A stretch of 64,000 nt of DNA, from positions 62,001-126,000 of the forward strand of contig NZ_WRXO01000003.1 of assembly GCF_009758125.1 (NCBI RefSeq), in the 5' to 3' direction. This DNA is from Chitinophaga oryziterrae. GTDB taxonomy: Bacteria > Bacteroidota > Bacteroidia > Chitinophagales > Chitinophagaceae. Below, piece after piece: positions 25,796 to 35,368 of the stretch. The notes under the pieces are model-generated. The model ran no database searches, had not been told where the DNA came from, and was given only the letters and a program-made list of their open reading frames with translations. Position 1 is the first letter of the stretch, and the number at the start of each line of letters is the position of its first letter. The position numbers and the translations under genes were made by a program.

Positions 25796-27015
25796 TTAAA
25801 GAGATAAAAATAAGAGATGCACGGTTCCCGCTTGCTAAAGGGGCCGGAAGTGATGCAATTCACCGCGATCCGGTGTATTCTTATGCCGTTACGGAATTAC
25901 AGGATGATAGTGGTCTTACCGGTACAGGGCTGGCTTTTACATTGGGAGAAGGAAATGATCTTGTCTGTAAAGCTGCACGGTTTTATGCAGAAAGGCTAAT
26001 AAAACTGGATATAGAAGACCTGATGTTTGATTTCGGCAGGGTGTTCAACGAATTGTCTAATGAACAGCAGTTCCGCTGGCTGGGCCCGCATAAGGGAGTC
26101 GTCCACCTGGCGCTGGCATCCGTGACGAATGCCTGTTATGATCTGTGGGCGAAGAAGAGAGGTGTACCACTCTGGAAATTGCTGATAGATCTTTCTCCCG
26201 AAGAGATAATGAGTACACTGGATTTTTCATACCTGGAAGATGAGTTGACAAAAGAACAGGCATTGCAATTAATGAAAGATAATAGTGCCGGTCGTACCGC
26301 AAGGGAAAGCATTATCAACAGTGGTTACCCGGGTTATGATACTTCAATTGGCTGGTTTAATTATTCGGATGAGAAGGTAAGGGAGAATACAAAGATCGCA
26401 GTTGCCAATGGGTTCAACGCCATGAAGCTGAAGGTAGGCTCTGAAGATGCGATGCGGGATATCCGCCGGGCACATATCGTAAGAGAGGCAGCAGGAAAGG
26501 ATGTAAAGGTGATGTTGGATGCTAACCAGCAATGGACCCTGCCACAGGCTATAAAAATCTGTAAACAATTACAGACAATGGACCCTTACTGGATAGAGGA
26601 ACCTACGCATCCTGATGATATACTGGGTCATAAGACGCTGGCAGATGCTATTGCACCTACAAAGCTGGCGCTGGGAGAACATGTACCTAACCGTATTATT
26701 TTTAAGAACTATCTTCAGACAGGTTGTGCCGGTTTTATGCAGGTAGATGCTGTGCGGGTAGGTGGTGTAAGTGAGTTTATCACCATCAGTTTACTATGCC
26801 GCAAGTTTGGCGTTCCTGTAGTGCCACATGTAGGGGATATGGGTCAGTTGCATCAGCACCTTGTATTGTTTAATCACATTGCGTTAGGACATGAAGCATT
26901 GTTTTTGGAACATATCCCGCATCTGCAGCAACATTTTATCAACCCGGTGAAGATAGAGAATGGAGTGTATGTAACACCACAGGAGGCCGGCAGTAGCTGT
27001 GATCTAAAATTATAA
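25792..27015 (+). CDS. L-fuconate dehydratase (enolase superfamily)
   Basis: The cytoplasmic enzyme probably dehydrates L-fuconate to 2-keto-3-deoxy-L-fuconate in the oxidative, non-phosphorylating fucose pathway. It resembles Xanthomonas FucD along its length (SDAIHRDPVYSYAV, FRWLGPHKGVVHLAL, STLDFSYLEDELT). The mandelate-racemase-type active-site set is visible: the Lys pair in MKLKVG (Lys212 and Lys214), metal ligands Asp243 (DANQ), Glu269 (WIEEP) and Glu296 (GEH), His346 (PHVGD) and Glu373 (LEH). At 407 residues it is about 30 shorter than the Xanthomonas enzyme, the difference being at the C-terminus. It overlaps the fucosidase gene by 4 bp, strong support for a fucose substrate. Confidence 0.85.
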   Translation: MIKEIKIRDARFPLAKGAGSDAIHRDPVYSYAVTELQDDSGLTGTGLAFTLGEGNDLVCKAARFYAERLIKLDIEDLMFDFGRVFNELSNEQQFRWLGPHKGVVHLALASVTNACYDLWAKKRGVPLWKLLIDLSPEEIMSTLDFSYLEDELTKEQALQLMKDNSAGRTARESIINSGYPGYDTSIGWFNYSDEKVRENTKIAVANGFNAMKLKVGSEDAMRDIRRAHIVREAAGKDVKVMLDANQQWTLPQAIKICKQLQTMDPYWIEEPTHPDDILGHKTLADAIAPTKLALGEHVPNRIIFKNYLQTGCAGFMQVDAVRVGGVSEFITISLLCRKFGVPVVPHVGDMGQLHQHLVLFNHIALGHEALFLEHIPHLQQHFINPVKIENGVYVTPQEAGSSCDLKL

Positions 27016-27017
27016 CT

Positions 27018-28655
27018 ATGATTAAATCACTGGATCTTACTGTAAGTATCCTCTACATTATAGGTATTGTAGGTATCGGCTTATGGTCTGGTATTAAACA
27101 CCGGAGAAAGAATAAAGGGAATGCTGCCAGCGAATATTTCCTGGCAGGAAAAACGCTGCACTGGCCTATGATAGGACTAGCCCTCTTTGCTACCAATATC
27201 TCCTGCGTGCATCTCGTCAGTCTTGCTCAAAGTGGATTTGACACCGGACTGCTGAATGGGAACTTTGAATGGATGGCCGCTTTTACTTTAATCCTGCTGG
27301 CCTTGTTCTTTGCTCCTTTTTATATTAAGTCGGGTGTAGCGACCCTGCCTGATTTCCTGGAGAAAAGATATGACAGGGCCAGTCGTGACTGGCTGGCTAT
27401 TGTATCCGTGGTCTCTGCCATCATCATTCACATTGCATTCTCCCTGCTGGCAGGTGGTATTGTACTGCACACCCTGTTCGGCGTGGATATGTATACCAGT
27501 GTAATTATCATCTCCTTACTAACTGCATTATATACTATCGTAGGCGGATTGACAGCAGTTGTTGTCACAGAGTCTATCCAGACGGTTGTACTTTTAACCG
27601 GTGCAATAGTCATCAGTATTGCGGCGTATCACAGGATGGGTGGCTGGCAACCCATGGTAGATGTATTACAGCAGCACGATCAGATGAATAAGCTGTCTAT
27701 GATGCGCCCACATGGAGATGAGAGTGGCATGCCCTGGTACGCTGTTTTCCTGGGTTATCCGGTACTGGGTATCTGGTACTGGTGTGCCGACCAGACCATT
27801 GTACAACGGGTATTAGGTGCAAAAGATGAGAATCACGCAAGGGTAGGGCCGCTTTTCTGCGGGTTTATAAAGATACTGCCGGTATTCATCTTTGTACTGC
27901 CTGGATTATTTGCCTATACATTATCACAATCCGGTTTGCTGGATGTAAGTTCGTTAAGGACAGCAACAGGGATTAACAGTAAAGGGATTTATACATTGAT
28001 GATTACGCAATTATTACCCACAGGTTTAATCGGCGTACTGGTAGCTGCATTATTATCCGGCCTTATGAGCCAGGTATCGGGCGCTTTGAATTCTATTTCA
28101 ACAATGGCCAGTTATGATATTTATCAACGGTATTATCCAAACGCTACAGACAAACAACTGGTCATAGCAGGCAAAATATCCGCCGGTGCAGCGCTGGTAT
28201 TATCCCTTGCATTAATGCCGTTATTAAATAGTTATGAAAGCCTGTTCAATGGCCTGAATGATATCATTGCACATATTGCCCCACCTATTACCTGTGTATT
28301 CCTGCTGGGTGTTTTCTGGAAGAAGGCATCTGCTGTATCTGCGAAATACACACTGTGGATAGGTTCAGCGTTGGGCGTGATCATATTCATTATTAATAAG
28401 CTTTACCCGCATACTATTATCGGACATATTCCTTTTATGATGATGGCGTTTTACCTCTTCTGTATTTGTATGCTGATACAGGTGAGTTTCTCTTATATCT
28501 ATCCGGTGCAGCATACTTCGGAGAGCAGTACGTTATACTGGAAAACTCCCTGGGAGCCTTTGCAAAGCCCGGGTTGGAGAGGACTATTGAATTATAAGTT
28601 TTTGTCTGTAGTACTATTGCTGGTAATGGGCGTATTATTTTGGTTATTCCGTTAA
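27018..28655 (+). CDS. Sodium:solute symporter (SSS family), probably for the released sugar
   Basis: The inner-membrane permease has 545 residues and about 13-14 hydrophobic helices, with the SSS/SglT hallmarks FLAGKTLHWPMIGLALFATN (about 41-60) and LLSGLMSQVSGALNSISTM (about 346-364). SglT-type members import sugars with Na+. It lies 2 bp after the fuconate dehydratase gene and just before a mutarotase-like gene, so L-fucose or a close relative is the expected cargo. No ATPase or phosphotransferase component is nearby, and none is needed for this class. Confidence 0.9.
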   Translation: MIKSLDLTVSILYIIGIVGIGLWSGIKHRRKNKGNAASEYFLAGKTLHWPMIGLALFATNISCVHLVSLAQSGFDTGLLNGNFEWMAAFTLILLALFFAPFYIKSGVATLPDFLEKRYDRASRDWLAIVSVVSAIIIHIAFSLLAGGIVLHTLFGVDMYTSVIIISLLTALYTIVGGLTAVVVTESIQTVVLLTGAIVISIAAYHRMGGWQPMVDVLQQHDQMNKLSMMRPHGDESGMPWYAVFLGYPVLGIWYWCADQTIVQRVLGAKDENHARVGPLFCGFIKILPVFIFVLPGLFAYTLSQSGLLDVSSLRTATGINSKGIYTLMITQLLPTGLIGVLVAALLSGLMSQVSGALNSISTMASYDIYQRYYPNATDKQLVIAGKISAGAALVLSLALMPLLNSYESLFNGLNDIIAHIAPPITCVFLLGVFWKKASAVSAKYTLWIGSALGVIIFIINKLYPHTIIGHIPFMMMAFYLFCICMLIQVSFSYIYPVQHTSESSTLYWKTPWEPLQSPGWRGLLNYKFLSVVLLLVMGVLFWLFR

Positions 28656-28666
28656 AAAGGAAGCGT

Positions 28667-29056
28667 ATGAAAAAGTTACTGATCCTCTGTTTATGTATAG
28701 CTGCCTGTAACGGTCAGCGGGTGAAGCGGTATGGTATGATAACAGGTTTAAAGCCTGATAAAATAGCGGAATACAAACAATTACATGCCGCAGCATGGCC
28801 AGGTGTATTGAAGAAAATTCGCGAAGTGAATATCAGGAACTATTCTATCTATCTTAAAAAAATAGAAGATAAATATTTCCTGTTCAGCTACTTTGAATAT
28901 ACCGGAGATAACTTTGAGGCAGATATGAAAAAGATGGCGGCTGACAGCACTACGGTAAGATGGTGGAGCTTAACAGCCCCAATGCAGGTCCCGTTGCCGG
29001 AAGCCGCGGAGGTAAAGCAGACCTGGACCAGTATGGAAGAGGTATTTCATTATTAA
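28667..29056 (+). CDS. L-rhamnose/L-fucose mutarotase-like lipoprotein (RhaM family)
   Basis: This small enzyme of the RhaM (EC 5.1.3.32) family would interconvert alpha and beta anomers of a 6-deoxy sugar. The RhaM core is visible from YGMITGLKPDKIAEYKQLH (Tyr and His of the family active site) to YFLFSYFEYTG and the WW pair near the end. Unlike the cytosolic family members, this one starts with MKKLLILCLCIAACNG, a lipoprotein signal, so it is probably periplasmic. I set the start at 28667, because the longer frame from 28640 begins with TTG and reads through the signal. It follows the transporter gene by 11 bp. Confidence 0.8.
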   Translation: MKKLLILCLCIAACNGQRVKRYGMITGLKPDKIAEYKQLHAAAWPGVLKKIREVNIRNYSIYLKKIEDKYFLFSYFEYTGDNFEADMKKMAADSTTVRWWSLTAPMQVPLPEAAEVKQTWTSMEEVFHY

Positions 29057-29070
29057 TGTAAAACGATTGT

Positions 29071-29841
29071 ATGGGTCTCTTAAGTGATAAGATTATTATT
29101 CTTACGGGTGGTTCTATGGGTATTGGGTTTGAGTGTGCAAAGAAATATGCAGAAGCGGGAGCGCGGGTAGTAGTACTGTCCAATGACAGCATTTCCCTGG
29201 CAGATGCCATGAAGGAATTAGGTGTAAAACATCATGGTATTGTATGCGATGTATCTGTTGGAGAAGAAGTGGCGGAGGCTATTGAAGAAACGATACAACG
29301 TTTTGGACGGATTGATGCTATTCATAATAATGCCGGTATTGCAGCTCCCTCCAAACCACTGCATCTTACAGAAGAAGATGAGTGGGACAGGTTGTTTGAA
29401 GTAAATGTCAAAAGTATTTACCTGACTACAAAATACGGACTGGAAGCATTGAAATTAACACAGGGAAGTATATTGAATACAAGTAGCCTGGTCGCAGATA
29501 TAGGACAGGAGAACCATGCAGCCTATACAGGTACGAAAGGAGCTGTGAATAGTCTGACCAAATCGATGGCGCTGGATTATGCACGTTTTAACATCAGGGT
29601 GAATGCCCTTGCTCCGGCAGCCGTATGGACACCCTTATTGCGGGAGTGGAATAGTGAGCAGGACAATGAGTCAATGGAAGAATACCTGGCGCAGATACAT
29701 CCATTAGGGTATTGTCCGGAAGGTGATGTAATTGCCGATGCGGGGGTGTTTTTGCTGTCTGATAAAGCAAGGTTTATTACCGGCTGCATTTTACCGGTAA
29801 CAGGTGGTGCAGAGCTGGGATACAGACGCCTTCATCATTAA
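29071..29841 (+). CDS. Short-chain dehydrogenase/reductase, probably fucose-pathway enzyme
   Basis: The cytosolic NAD(P)-dependent enzyme has 256 residues and a complete classical SDR set: the cofactor motif TGGSMGIG (12-19), NNAG (about 89-92), a catalytic Ser in SSLVAD, YTGTKGAV (Tyr-x-x-x-Lys) and a C-terminal VTGGAELGY. Its place beside the fuconate dehydratase suggests L-fucose 1-dehydrogenase or 2-keto-3-deoxy-L-fuconate dehydrogenase; the sequence does not separate these. It ends the rightward operon, overlapping the end of the convergent AraC gene by 4 bp. Confidence 0.8.
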   Translation: MGLLSDKIIILTGGSMGIGFECAKKYAEAGARVVVLSNDSISLADAMKELGVKHHGIVCDVSVGEEVAEAIEETIQRFGRIDAIHNNAGIAAPSKPLHLTEEDEWDRLFEVNVKSIYLTTKYGLEALKLTQGSILNTSSLVADIGQENHAAYTGTKGAVNSLTKSMALDYARFNIRVNALAPAAVWTPLLREWNSEQDNESMEEYLAQIHPLGYCPEGDVIADAGVFLLSDKARFITGCILPVTGGAELGYRRLHH

Positions 29842-30737
29842 GCCTGTTTGTTCCTGTTCCTGTATTCTGTAGGCGATACACCCATTAAACGTGAGAACAT
29901 CCGTGAAAAATAATAGGGGTCTTCAACACCTGCATGCTGTGCAATTTCTTTAACGGTCATAGTAGTGAATAACAAATACTGACAGGCCTTCTGTACTTTC
30001 AGATGGTTGAAATACTCTATAGGAGAATAACCCGTTTTTTCCCGGAAGATAGCAGAGAAATGAGACACAGAGAGATTGGCAAAGTTCGCCAGCTCATTCA
30101 ACGTAAGTACTGTATGGATCTTTTGCTGCATTTGCGCTATCGTTAGTGCAATCACATCATCTTCTGGTTTATTCTCTACATAATTAAATTTATCCTCGTA
30201 CAATAAAGAAGAAAGGAAATGATAAAAGATCATGTTCACATAGCGGAGATTATCTCCGCTATATCCTTTCTCAAGATTGGTATAGATGTCTTCAAATAAT
30301 TTAATACGGTTCTCATTGTAGGTAAGATGAGGTTTGTAATTCCTTGATTTCTGGAGTATGAGCTCTACGATGTAAGCCGCTATCTCCCCCTTAAAATGAA
30401 TCCAGTAAATAGTCCATGGGTCGTTGGTGTTAGCAGAATAGCGATGTGGAGTATTTGCAGGAATAGTGATGAATTGTGAGGGGGAGATCTCTATTCTTTT
30501 TTTATCGATCTCTATCCAGCCACTTCCTTCCACACAATAGATAATGATATGTTGCCCCACCCCGGCAGGACGTTGTATATAATGCCCTTTCGCTTTAGGA
30601 TAGTAGCCTATATCGGTAATATAGACCTGTTTGGTGATCTTGTCTTTGGTGAGGAAGTCGGCCGTAATCTTTTTGGGCAATACGATCAGTTGCTGCCCGT
30701 CAAAGCCCTGCCGCTTTCTGAGTACTTTATCTTTCAT
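29838..30737 (-). CDS. AraC-family regulator of the second PUL
   Basis: The 299-residue regulator is a paralogue of the protein at 15842-16735, with the same order of an AraC sensor cupin (about 45-165: IIIYCVEGSGWIEI, FITIPANTPHRYS, PWTIYWIHFKG) and a C-terminal double helix-turn-helix (LANFANLSVSHFSAIFREKT; IAQHAGVEDPYYFSRMF). It is divergent from a SusC gene, with an inverted repeat at 30744-30765 between them. It is therefore the likely sugar-responsive regulator of that second locus, and its position suggests autoregulation. Confidence 0.92.
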   Translation of the reverse strand: MKDKVLRKRQGFDGQQLIVLPKKITADFLTKDKITKQVYITDIGYYPKAKGHYIQRPAGVGQHIIIYCVEGSGWIEIDKKRIEISPSQFITIPANTPHRYSANTNDPWTIYWIHFKGEIAAYIVELILQKSRNYKPHLTYNENRIKLFEDIYTNLEKGYSGDNLRYVNMIFYHFLSSLLYEDKFNYVENKPEDDVIALTIAQMQQKIHTVLTLNELANFANLSVSHFSAIFREKTGYSPIEYFNHLKVQKACQYLLFTTMTVKEIAQHAGVEDPYYFSRMFSRLMGVSPTEYRNRNKQA

Positions 30738-30743
30738 CGAAGA

Positions 30744-30765
30744 ATGATCTTTTACTAAAGATCAT
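30744..30765. promoter_or_regulatory. Perfect inverted repeat between divergent AraC and SusC genes
   Basis: ATGATCTTT and AAAGATCAT form perfect 9-bp arms around a 4-base spacer. It begins 7 bp upstream of the AraC start codon and about 93 bp upstream of the SusC gene. Its place suits an operator, most simply for autorepression of the AraC gene. A hairpin in the AraC leader is an alternative. Confidence 0.45.
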
Positions 30766-30857
30766 AAAATAATCCATCATTATCATAAAAATCACTATTC
30801 CGGGGGTGGATGCTAAACACGAGATTTGTTCTAATTCCACGACTAAAAATGAATTTT

Positions 30858-33800
30858 ATGAAAAGACTGGTATCCCTGTATATCCTGTTAATGGCTGTAT
30901 GTATGCAGCTACCGGCACAAAATAAGCCGGTCAGCGGTAAGGTACTGGATGCATCAACTAAAAATCCACTTCCTTTTGTCACCATTACCAATGTTACTAA
31001 TAAAAGCGCTTCCCTGAAAACGGATGTAAGCGGTAATTTCTCAGTAAATGTCACTGCCAGGACAGTGCTTGTATTCAGTTTCGTAGGCTACAAGCCCCGC
31101 ACGGTTACACTCACACCGGGCGACACTGCTTTTACCGTTAATCTGGAAAAGGATATCTCCGGATTGAGTGAAGTAGTGGTCATTGGTTACGGACAACAGA
31201 AAAAGTCAGATATCACCAGTGCTGTTGCCAGTTTATCGGGCAAGGAACTGAGTGAATTACCGGTAACCTCTATTAACAGCGCTTTGCAGGCCAGGGTACC
31301 AGGAGTGCAGATCAGGAGCGCAGGATATGAACCGGGTGCCGGGACCTCTATCAAAATAAGAGGGATCAACTCCATTACACAGGGCGGCGGACCTATTTAC
31401 GTAGTAGATGGCGTGATTGTAACAGGGGATATCCGGGAAATCAACCCCTATGATATTGAATCGGTCGACATTCTGAAAGATGCTTCTGCTGCCGCTATTT
31501 ACGGCTCGAGGGCCTCTGAAGGGGTAGTGATCATTACCACAAAGAAAGCAAAAAGTGGCAGGGCCTCTATTGATTATAACGGGTATTACGGCGTACAGAA
31601 GATTAACCGTACATATGATTTTGTTGATGGTAAAACCTATGCGAACCTTAGAAGACTGGCCTGGAGCGATGAAGATCCTGCTGCATGGCCTATGAACGAT
31701 CCCGCTACCGATAAGAAGATCTTTAGCGCAGTAGAGTTGAAAAGTCTGGCTGAAGGGAAAACCTACAACTGGGCAGATGCCATTACACAGGTAGCGCCGA
31801 TGCAAAGCCATACACTCAGTATTTCCAATGGTATTGGGAAGAATAAGATTTACCTGAGTGGGAATTATCTCGACCAGAGTGGGATCATCAAAGGCTCCGA
31901 ACTGAAAAGATATTCCCTGAAAGCCAATATGGAATCGTCCGTAACGGAAAAGGTCTCTATCGGTTTAAATACTAACTTCTCTCACCTGGATAATAATGTA
32001 GTAAGCAACGAGGCTTATTATAATGCCATCAGCATGAGCCCTCTGCGCCCTATCTATGATTCAACAGGTAAACCAATGGTGGACATAGATCCCAATACAG
32101 GGACCATCACGGTAACTAACCCGCTGGCCCTTACCAATGAGGCCGTGTTTAAGAAAATAGATGACCGTTTAATCGGCAATGTATATCTGGATTATAAAGT
32201 CATTCCCAGTCTTACTTTCCGTTCCAATGCAGGAGCAGACATTTATAAGAACCAGCAGTTCGAATATTATCCGCGTTCTACAGGCGCAGGGTATTTACTG
32301 AAAGGCCTTGCTAAAGTACAGAACTTTGGGTACAGGGATTTCTTATGGGAAAATACACTGACCTATGATTATAACCTTTCAGAAAAACATTCCATTAATG
32401 TGCTTTCCGGATTCACTTTCCAGAAGAGAAGGCAGGAGTGGAATTTTGAACAGGCATCCGGTTTTCCTACAGATGAACTGACGTACAAGAACATGAGCCT
32501 GGCTAACAGACGGGATTTAATCCAGAGTGATTATTTCAACTGGGCAACCAGTTCCGTGCTGGGCAGGGTGATCTATAAATACAAGCAGCGTTATATACTC
32601 AACCTGACCGCCAGGTATGATGGATCCTCCCGCTTTGGTGCACAACACCGGTATGGGTTTTTTCCTTCCATCAGTGGTGCATGGCGTTTGATAGATGAGC
32701 CGTTCATAGGCGTGAAATTCAAATCAAGGGTCAATGATGCTAAAATCCGGGTTAGCTATGGCGTAATCGGTAATCAGGATATCTCTTATGATAACGTGTT
32801 TGCGAGGCTGAATTCGGCCAGTTATCCATTTAATGGTACCAGTCAGTCAACCGGTTACCAATTGGGCAGCAATCAGGGTAATGATGCCTTAAAATGGGAA
32901 AGCCAGTACCAGTTCAACACCGGGTTTGACTTGGCCATGTTTAGTTCCAGGGTACAGCTGACAGTAGATTTCTATAATAAGGATGTACATAACCTGTTGT
33001 TACAGCGCAACCTGGCATTATCACAGGGCTATGATACCAAGATGATTAATGTAGCGTCTCTGAATACAAAAGGGATAGATATCGGTATTAAGTTAGCACC
33101 AGTGAAAACACCCAGCTTCGACTGGCAGGTGGATTTAAATTTCTCTAAGTATAAATCTAAAGTAACATCCCTCTTACCAGGTCGTGACTCTTTGAGCCCG
33201 TATCTGAAAGTAGGGGAAGCACCGAACAGTTTGATAGTTGACTATGTATTTGACGGAATTTATAATAAGGGAGATGATTTCAAACTGAACCCCACCGGTA
33301 AACCAGGAGATGTGCGGGTAAAAGACCTGAATAATGATGGTATTATCAACCAGTACGACCGTGCCATTGTAGGGCGTACCACACCTAAAGGCTGGGGTGG
33401 CATCTGGAATTATTTCAGGTATAAGAGAGTTTCCCTGACCGTATTCGCCAGTTATATGTATGGCCATGATATCTACAATAAAGCCTATACCGATTACCTG
33501 TATTCCAATGGACGTAATGTGATCCTGAAAGAAGGACTGAATTACTGGACACCGGAGAATACGAATACGAATATTCCCCGTCCCAATGCATTTGGCAGTT
33601 CTACACGTACCCTGCCTTCTGGTTCTTCCAGTTATGCGGTGCAGAAAGGGGATTTTATCCGCATCAGGAATATCACCGTAGCCTATGACTTTTCTCCTGC
33701 ATTACTGTCAAGGGTTAAGATAAAATCAATGGGCGTGTATGGACAGGTATTAGAGCCTTTTCTGTTTACAAAGTATAAGGGGATAGATCCGGAGATCGAT

Positions 33801-33866
33801 GCCGGTAGTTACGATATCTATCCAAGATTCCGTACTATTCTCTTTGGTGTGAAAATCGGTTTATAA
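30858..33866 (+). CDS. SusC/RagA-type TonB-linked outer-membrane transporter (second PUL)
   Basis: This outer-membrane oligosaccharide channel is the energy-coupled partner of the following SusD-like protein. I start it at 30858 (MKRLVSLYILLM), giving a clean signal peptide; in-frame ATGs at 30849 and 30810 give longer and less typical N-termini. After the signal there is a carboxypeptidase-regulatory-like domain, then a plug with YGSRASEGVVIITTKKAK, then the barrel. Toward the C-terminus DLNNDGIINQYD is a calcium-type loop. There is no STN domain, consistent with AraC control. About 1002 residues from the chosen start. Confidence 0.94.
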   Translation: MKRLVSLYILLMAVCMQLPAQNKPVSGKVLDASTKNPLPFVTITNVTNKSASLKTDVSGNFSVNVTARTVLVFSFVGYKPRTVTLTPGDTAFTVNLEKDISGLSEVVVIGYGQQKKSDITSAVASLSGKELSELPVTSINSALQARVPGVQIRSAGYEPGAGTSIKIRGINSITQGGGPIYVVDGVIVTGDIREINPYDIESVDILKDASAAAIYGSRASEGVVIITTKKAKSGRASIDYNGYYGVQKINRTYDFVDGKTYANLRRLAWSDEDPAAWPMNDPATDKKIFSAVELKSLAEGKTYNWADAITQVAPMQSHTLSISNGIGKNKIYLSGNYLDQSGIIKGSELKRYSLKANMESSVTEKVSIGLNTNFSHLDNNVVSNEAYYNAISMSPLRPIYDSTGKPMVDIDPNTGTITVTNPLALTNEAVFKKIDDRLIGNVYLDYKVIPSLTFRSNAGADIYKNQQFEYYPRSTGAGYLLKGLAKVQNFGYRDFLWENTLTYDYNLSEKHSINVLSGFTFQKRRQEWNFEQASGFPTDELTYKNMSLANRRDLIQSDYFNWATSSVLGRVIYKYKQRYILNLTARYDGSSRFGAQHRYGFFPSISGAWRLIDEPFIGVKFKSRVNDAKIRVSYGVIGNQDISYDNVFARLNSASYPFNGTSQSTGYQLGSNQGNDALKWESQYQFNTGFDLAMFSSRVQLTVDFYNKDVHNLLLQRNLALSQGYDTKMINVASLNTKGIDIGIKLAPVKTPSFDWQVDLNFSKYKSKVTSLLPGRDSLSPYLKVGEAPNSLIVDYVFDGIYNKGDDFKLNPTGKPGDVRVKDLNNDGIINQYDRAIVGRTTPKGWGGIWNYFRYKRVSLTVFASYMYGHDIYNKAYTDYLYSNGRNVILKEGLNYWTPENTNTNIPRPNAFGSSTRTLPSGSSSYAVQKGDFIRIRNITVAYDFSPALLSRVKIKSMGVYGQVLEPFLFTKYKGIDPEIDAGSYDIYPRFRTILFGVKIGL

Positions 33867-33883
33867 CTTTAAAACTGCAATGT

Positions 33884-35368
33884 ATGTTTTCTCATAAGGT
33901 CCGTTTGATCTGTCTTATTATACTCTTGTCCGGTTGTAGCAAACAACTGGATATTAAACCGGAAGTATTTATTTCTCCTGAACAGTTATACAAGGATGAA
34001 GCAGGAGTAGTAGCTGGTGTAACAGGCATCTATCGCCAACTGCTGATATTGAAACGTTCTGATTACGCCATCATAGGAATGGTGGGGACAGATGAAGGGA
34101 AGACCACCATCTTTGTGCCTACCTGGGGACCTTACTGGCAGGGATTCTCTGCGGTAAACAGTTATTCTCCTTTGATGACCGGACAGAATGACGTGGTACA
34201 AGGGTTCTGGTCTGTTTCCTACAAGGGGATTACCAATGCTAATCTGGCTATTAAATACATCGCAAAGGCGCCTGTAAATGAAGCGCTGAAGAACCGCTGT
34301 ATTGGAGAAGCGAAATTCCTGCGGGCCTTATTCTACTTTTACCTGGTGCAGTTGTTTGATGGTGTCCCTTTGCCTACAGACGCTGATAACCCTGATGCCG
34401 ACCGGGATGGTTATCCGCGGAGTAAAGCAGAAGATGTATACAAGCTGATTATAGAAGATCTGCAATTCGCTGCTGTTAATCTGAATAGCAAAGGAGCTGA
34501 TGGGCAGGATCCCGGAAGGGCTACAAAAGAAGCAGCGATTGCTTTGTTGGGAAAGGTTTATCTTACCCGTAAAGACTACGCGAATGCAAAAGCTACGCTG
34601 GCGCCATTGTTAACAGCTACAAATGTCAGCCTGATGAGTAAGTATGCAGACCTGTATGTGGAAGCCAACGAAAACAATATAGAATCGCTGTTTGAGGTCC
34701 AGTTCTCTAATGAAACGGATAACACCAGTAATATGGCAAATAACACCGGTTGCTGGCAGATCAATTCTCCCGGGTTGAGTGGCGCTGGTGGACATGTGAT
34801 CATTCCTACAGATTATTACTATCAAAGTTTTGCTGATGATGACCTTCGGAAGGACGCAACTTTCCGCACCGTGTTTTATGATTCCAATGGCAACCTGGTA
34901 GATTATTCCTGGTGGGCAGATGTAGGCAAACCACATGTAAAGAAATTTGATATCACAAAAGGTATTTCTGTGAGCGGGTCACTTTCCTCCCGCAACATGT
35001 ACTACCTGCGTTATGCGGACGTTATCCTGATGTATGCAGAGGCAACGAACGAATTGAATGAGGGTGCAGCGGCGGTTGAAAATCTAAATAAGGTCCGTCA
35101 TCGTGCAGGATTGGCAGATTGGTCTGGTAGTATAGCCCAGGCGGATTTACGCTCAGAGATCATGATGGAAAGAATGCGTGAACTGGGCTTTGAAGGCTGG
35201 CGTTGGTTTGATCTGAAAAGAACAGGGACGCTATTGGATTCAACGAAGGCGCATAATATGGATGCAGCGCCGAATATGCTGCCTAAGCATTTGTTATACC
35301 CTATACCTGCAAAAGAATTTGAGAATAATCCGGCGTTGAAACCGGCGGATCAAAATGAAGGATATTAA
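33884..35368 (+). CDS. SusD/RagB-type surface glycan-binding lipoprotein (second PUL)
   Basis: The lid lipoprotein of the neighbouring SusC channel, with a lipobox in LIILLSGC (Cys near residue 18). The family elements are IGEAKFLRALFYFYLVQLFDGVPL (about 140-165), a TPR-like helical pair around LLGKVYLTRKDYANAKATL and the C-terminal MERMRELGFEGWRWFDLKRTG. At 494 residues it has the usual family length. Its stop codon TAA shares a base with the ATG of the following glycosidase gene, so the two are in one operon. Confidence 0.94.
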   Translation: MFSHKVRLICLIILLSGCSKQLDIKPEVFISPEQLYKDEAGVVAGVTGIYRQLLILKRSDYAIIGMVGTDEGKTTIFVPTWGPYWQGFSAVNSYSPLMTGQNDVVQGFWSVSYKGITNANLAIKYIAKAPVNEALKNRCIGEAKFLRALFYFYLVQLFDGVPLPTDADNPDADRDGYPRSKAEDVYKLIIEDLQFAAVNLNSKGADGQDPGRATKEAAIALLGKVYLTRKDYANAKATLAPLLTATNVSLMSKYADLYVEANENNIESLFEVQFSNETDNTSNMANNTGCWQINSPGLSGAGGHVIIPTDYYYQSFADDDLRKDATFRTVFYDSNGNLVDYSWWADVGKPHVKKFDITKGISVSGSLSSRNMYYLRYADVILMYAEATNELNEGAAAVENLNKVRHRAGLADWSGSIAQADLRSEIMMERMRELGFEGWRWFDLKRTGTLLDSTKAHNMDAAPNMLPKHLLYPIPAKEFENNPALKPADQNEGY

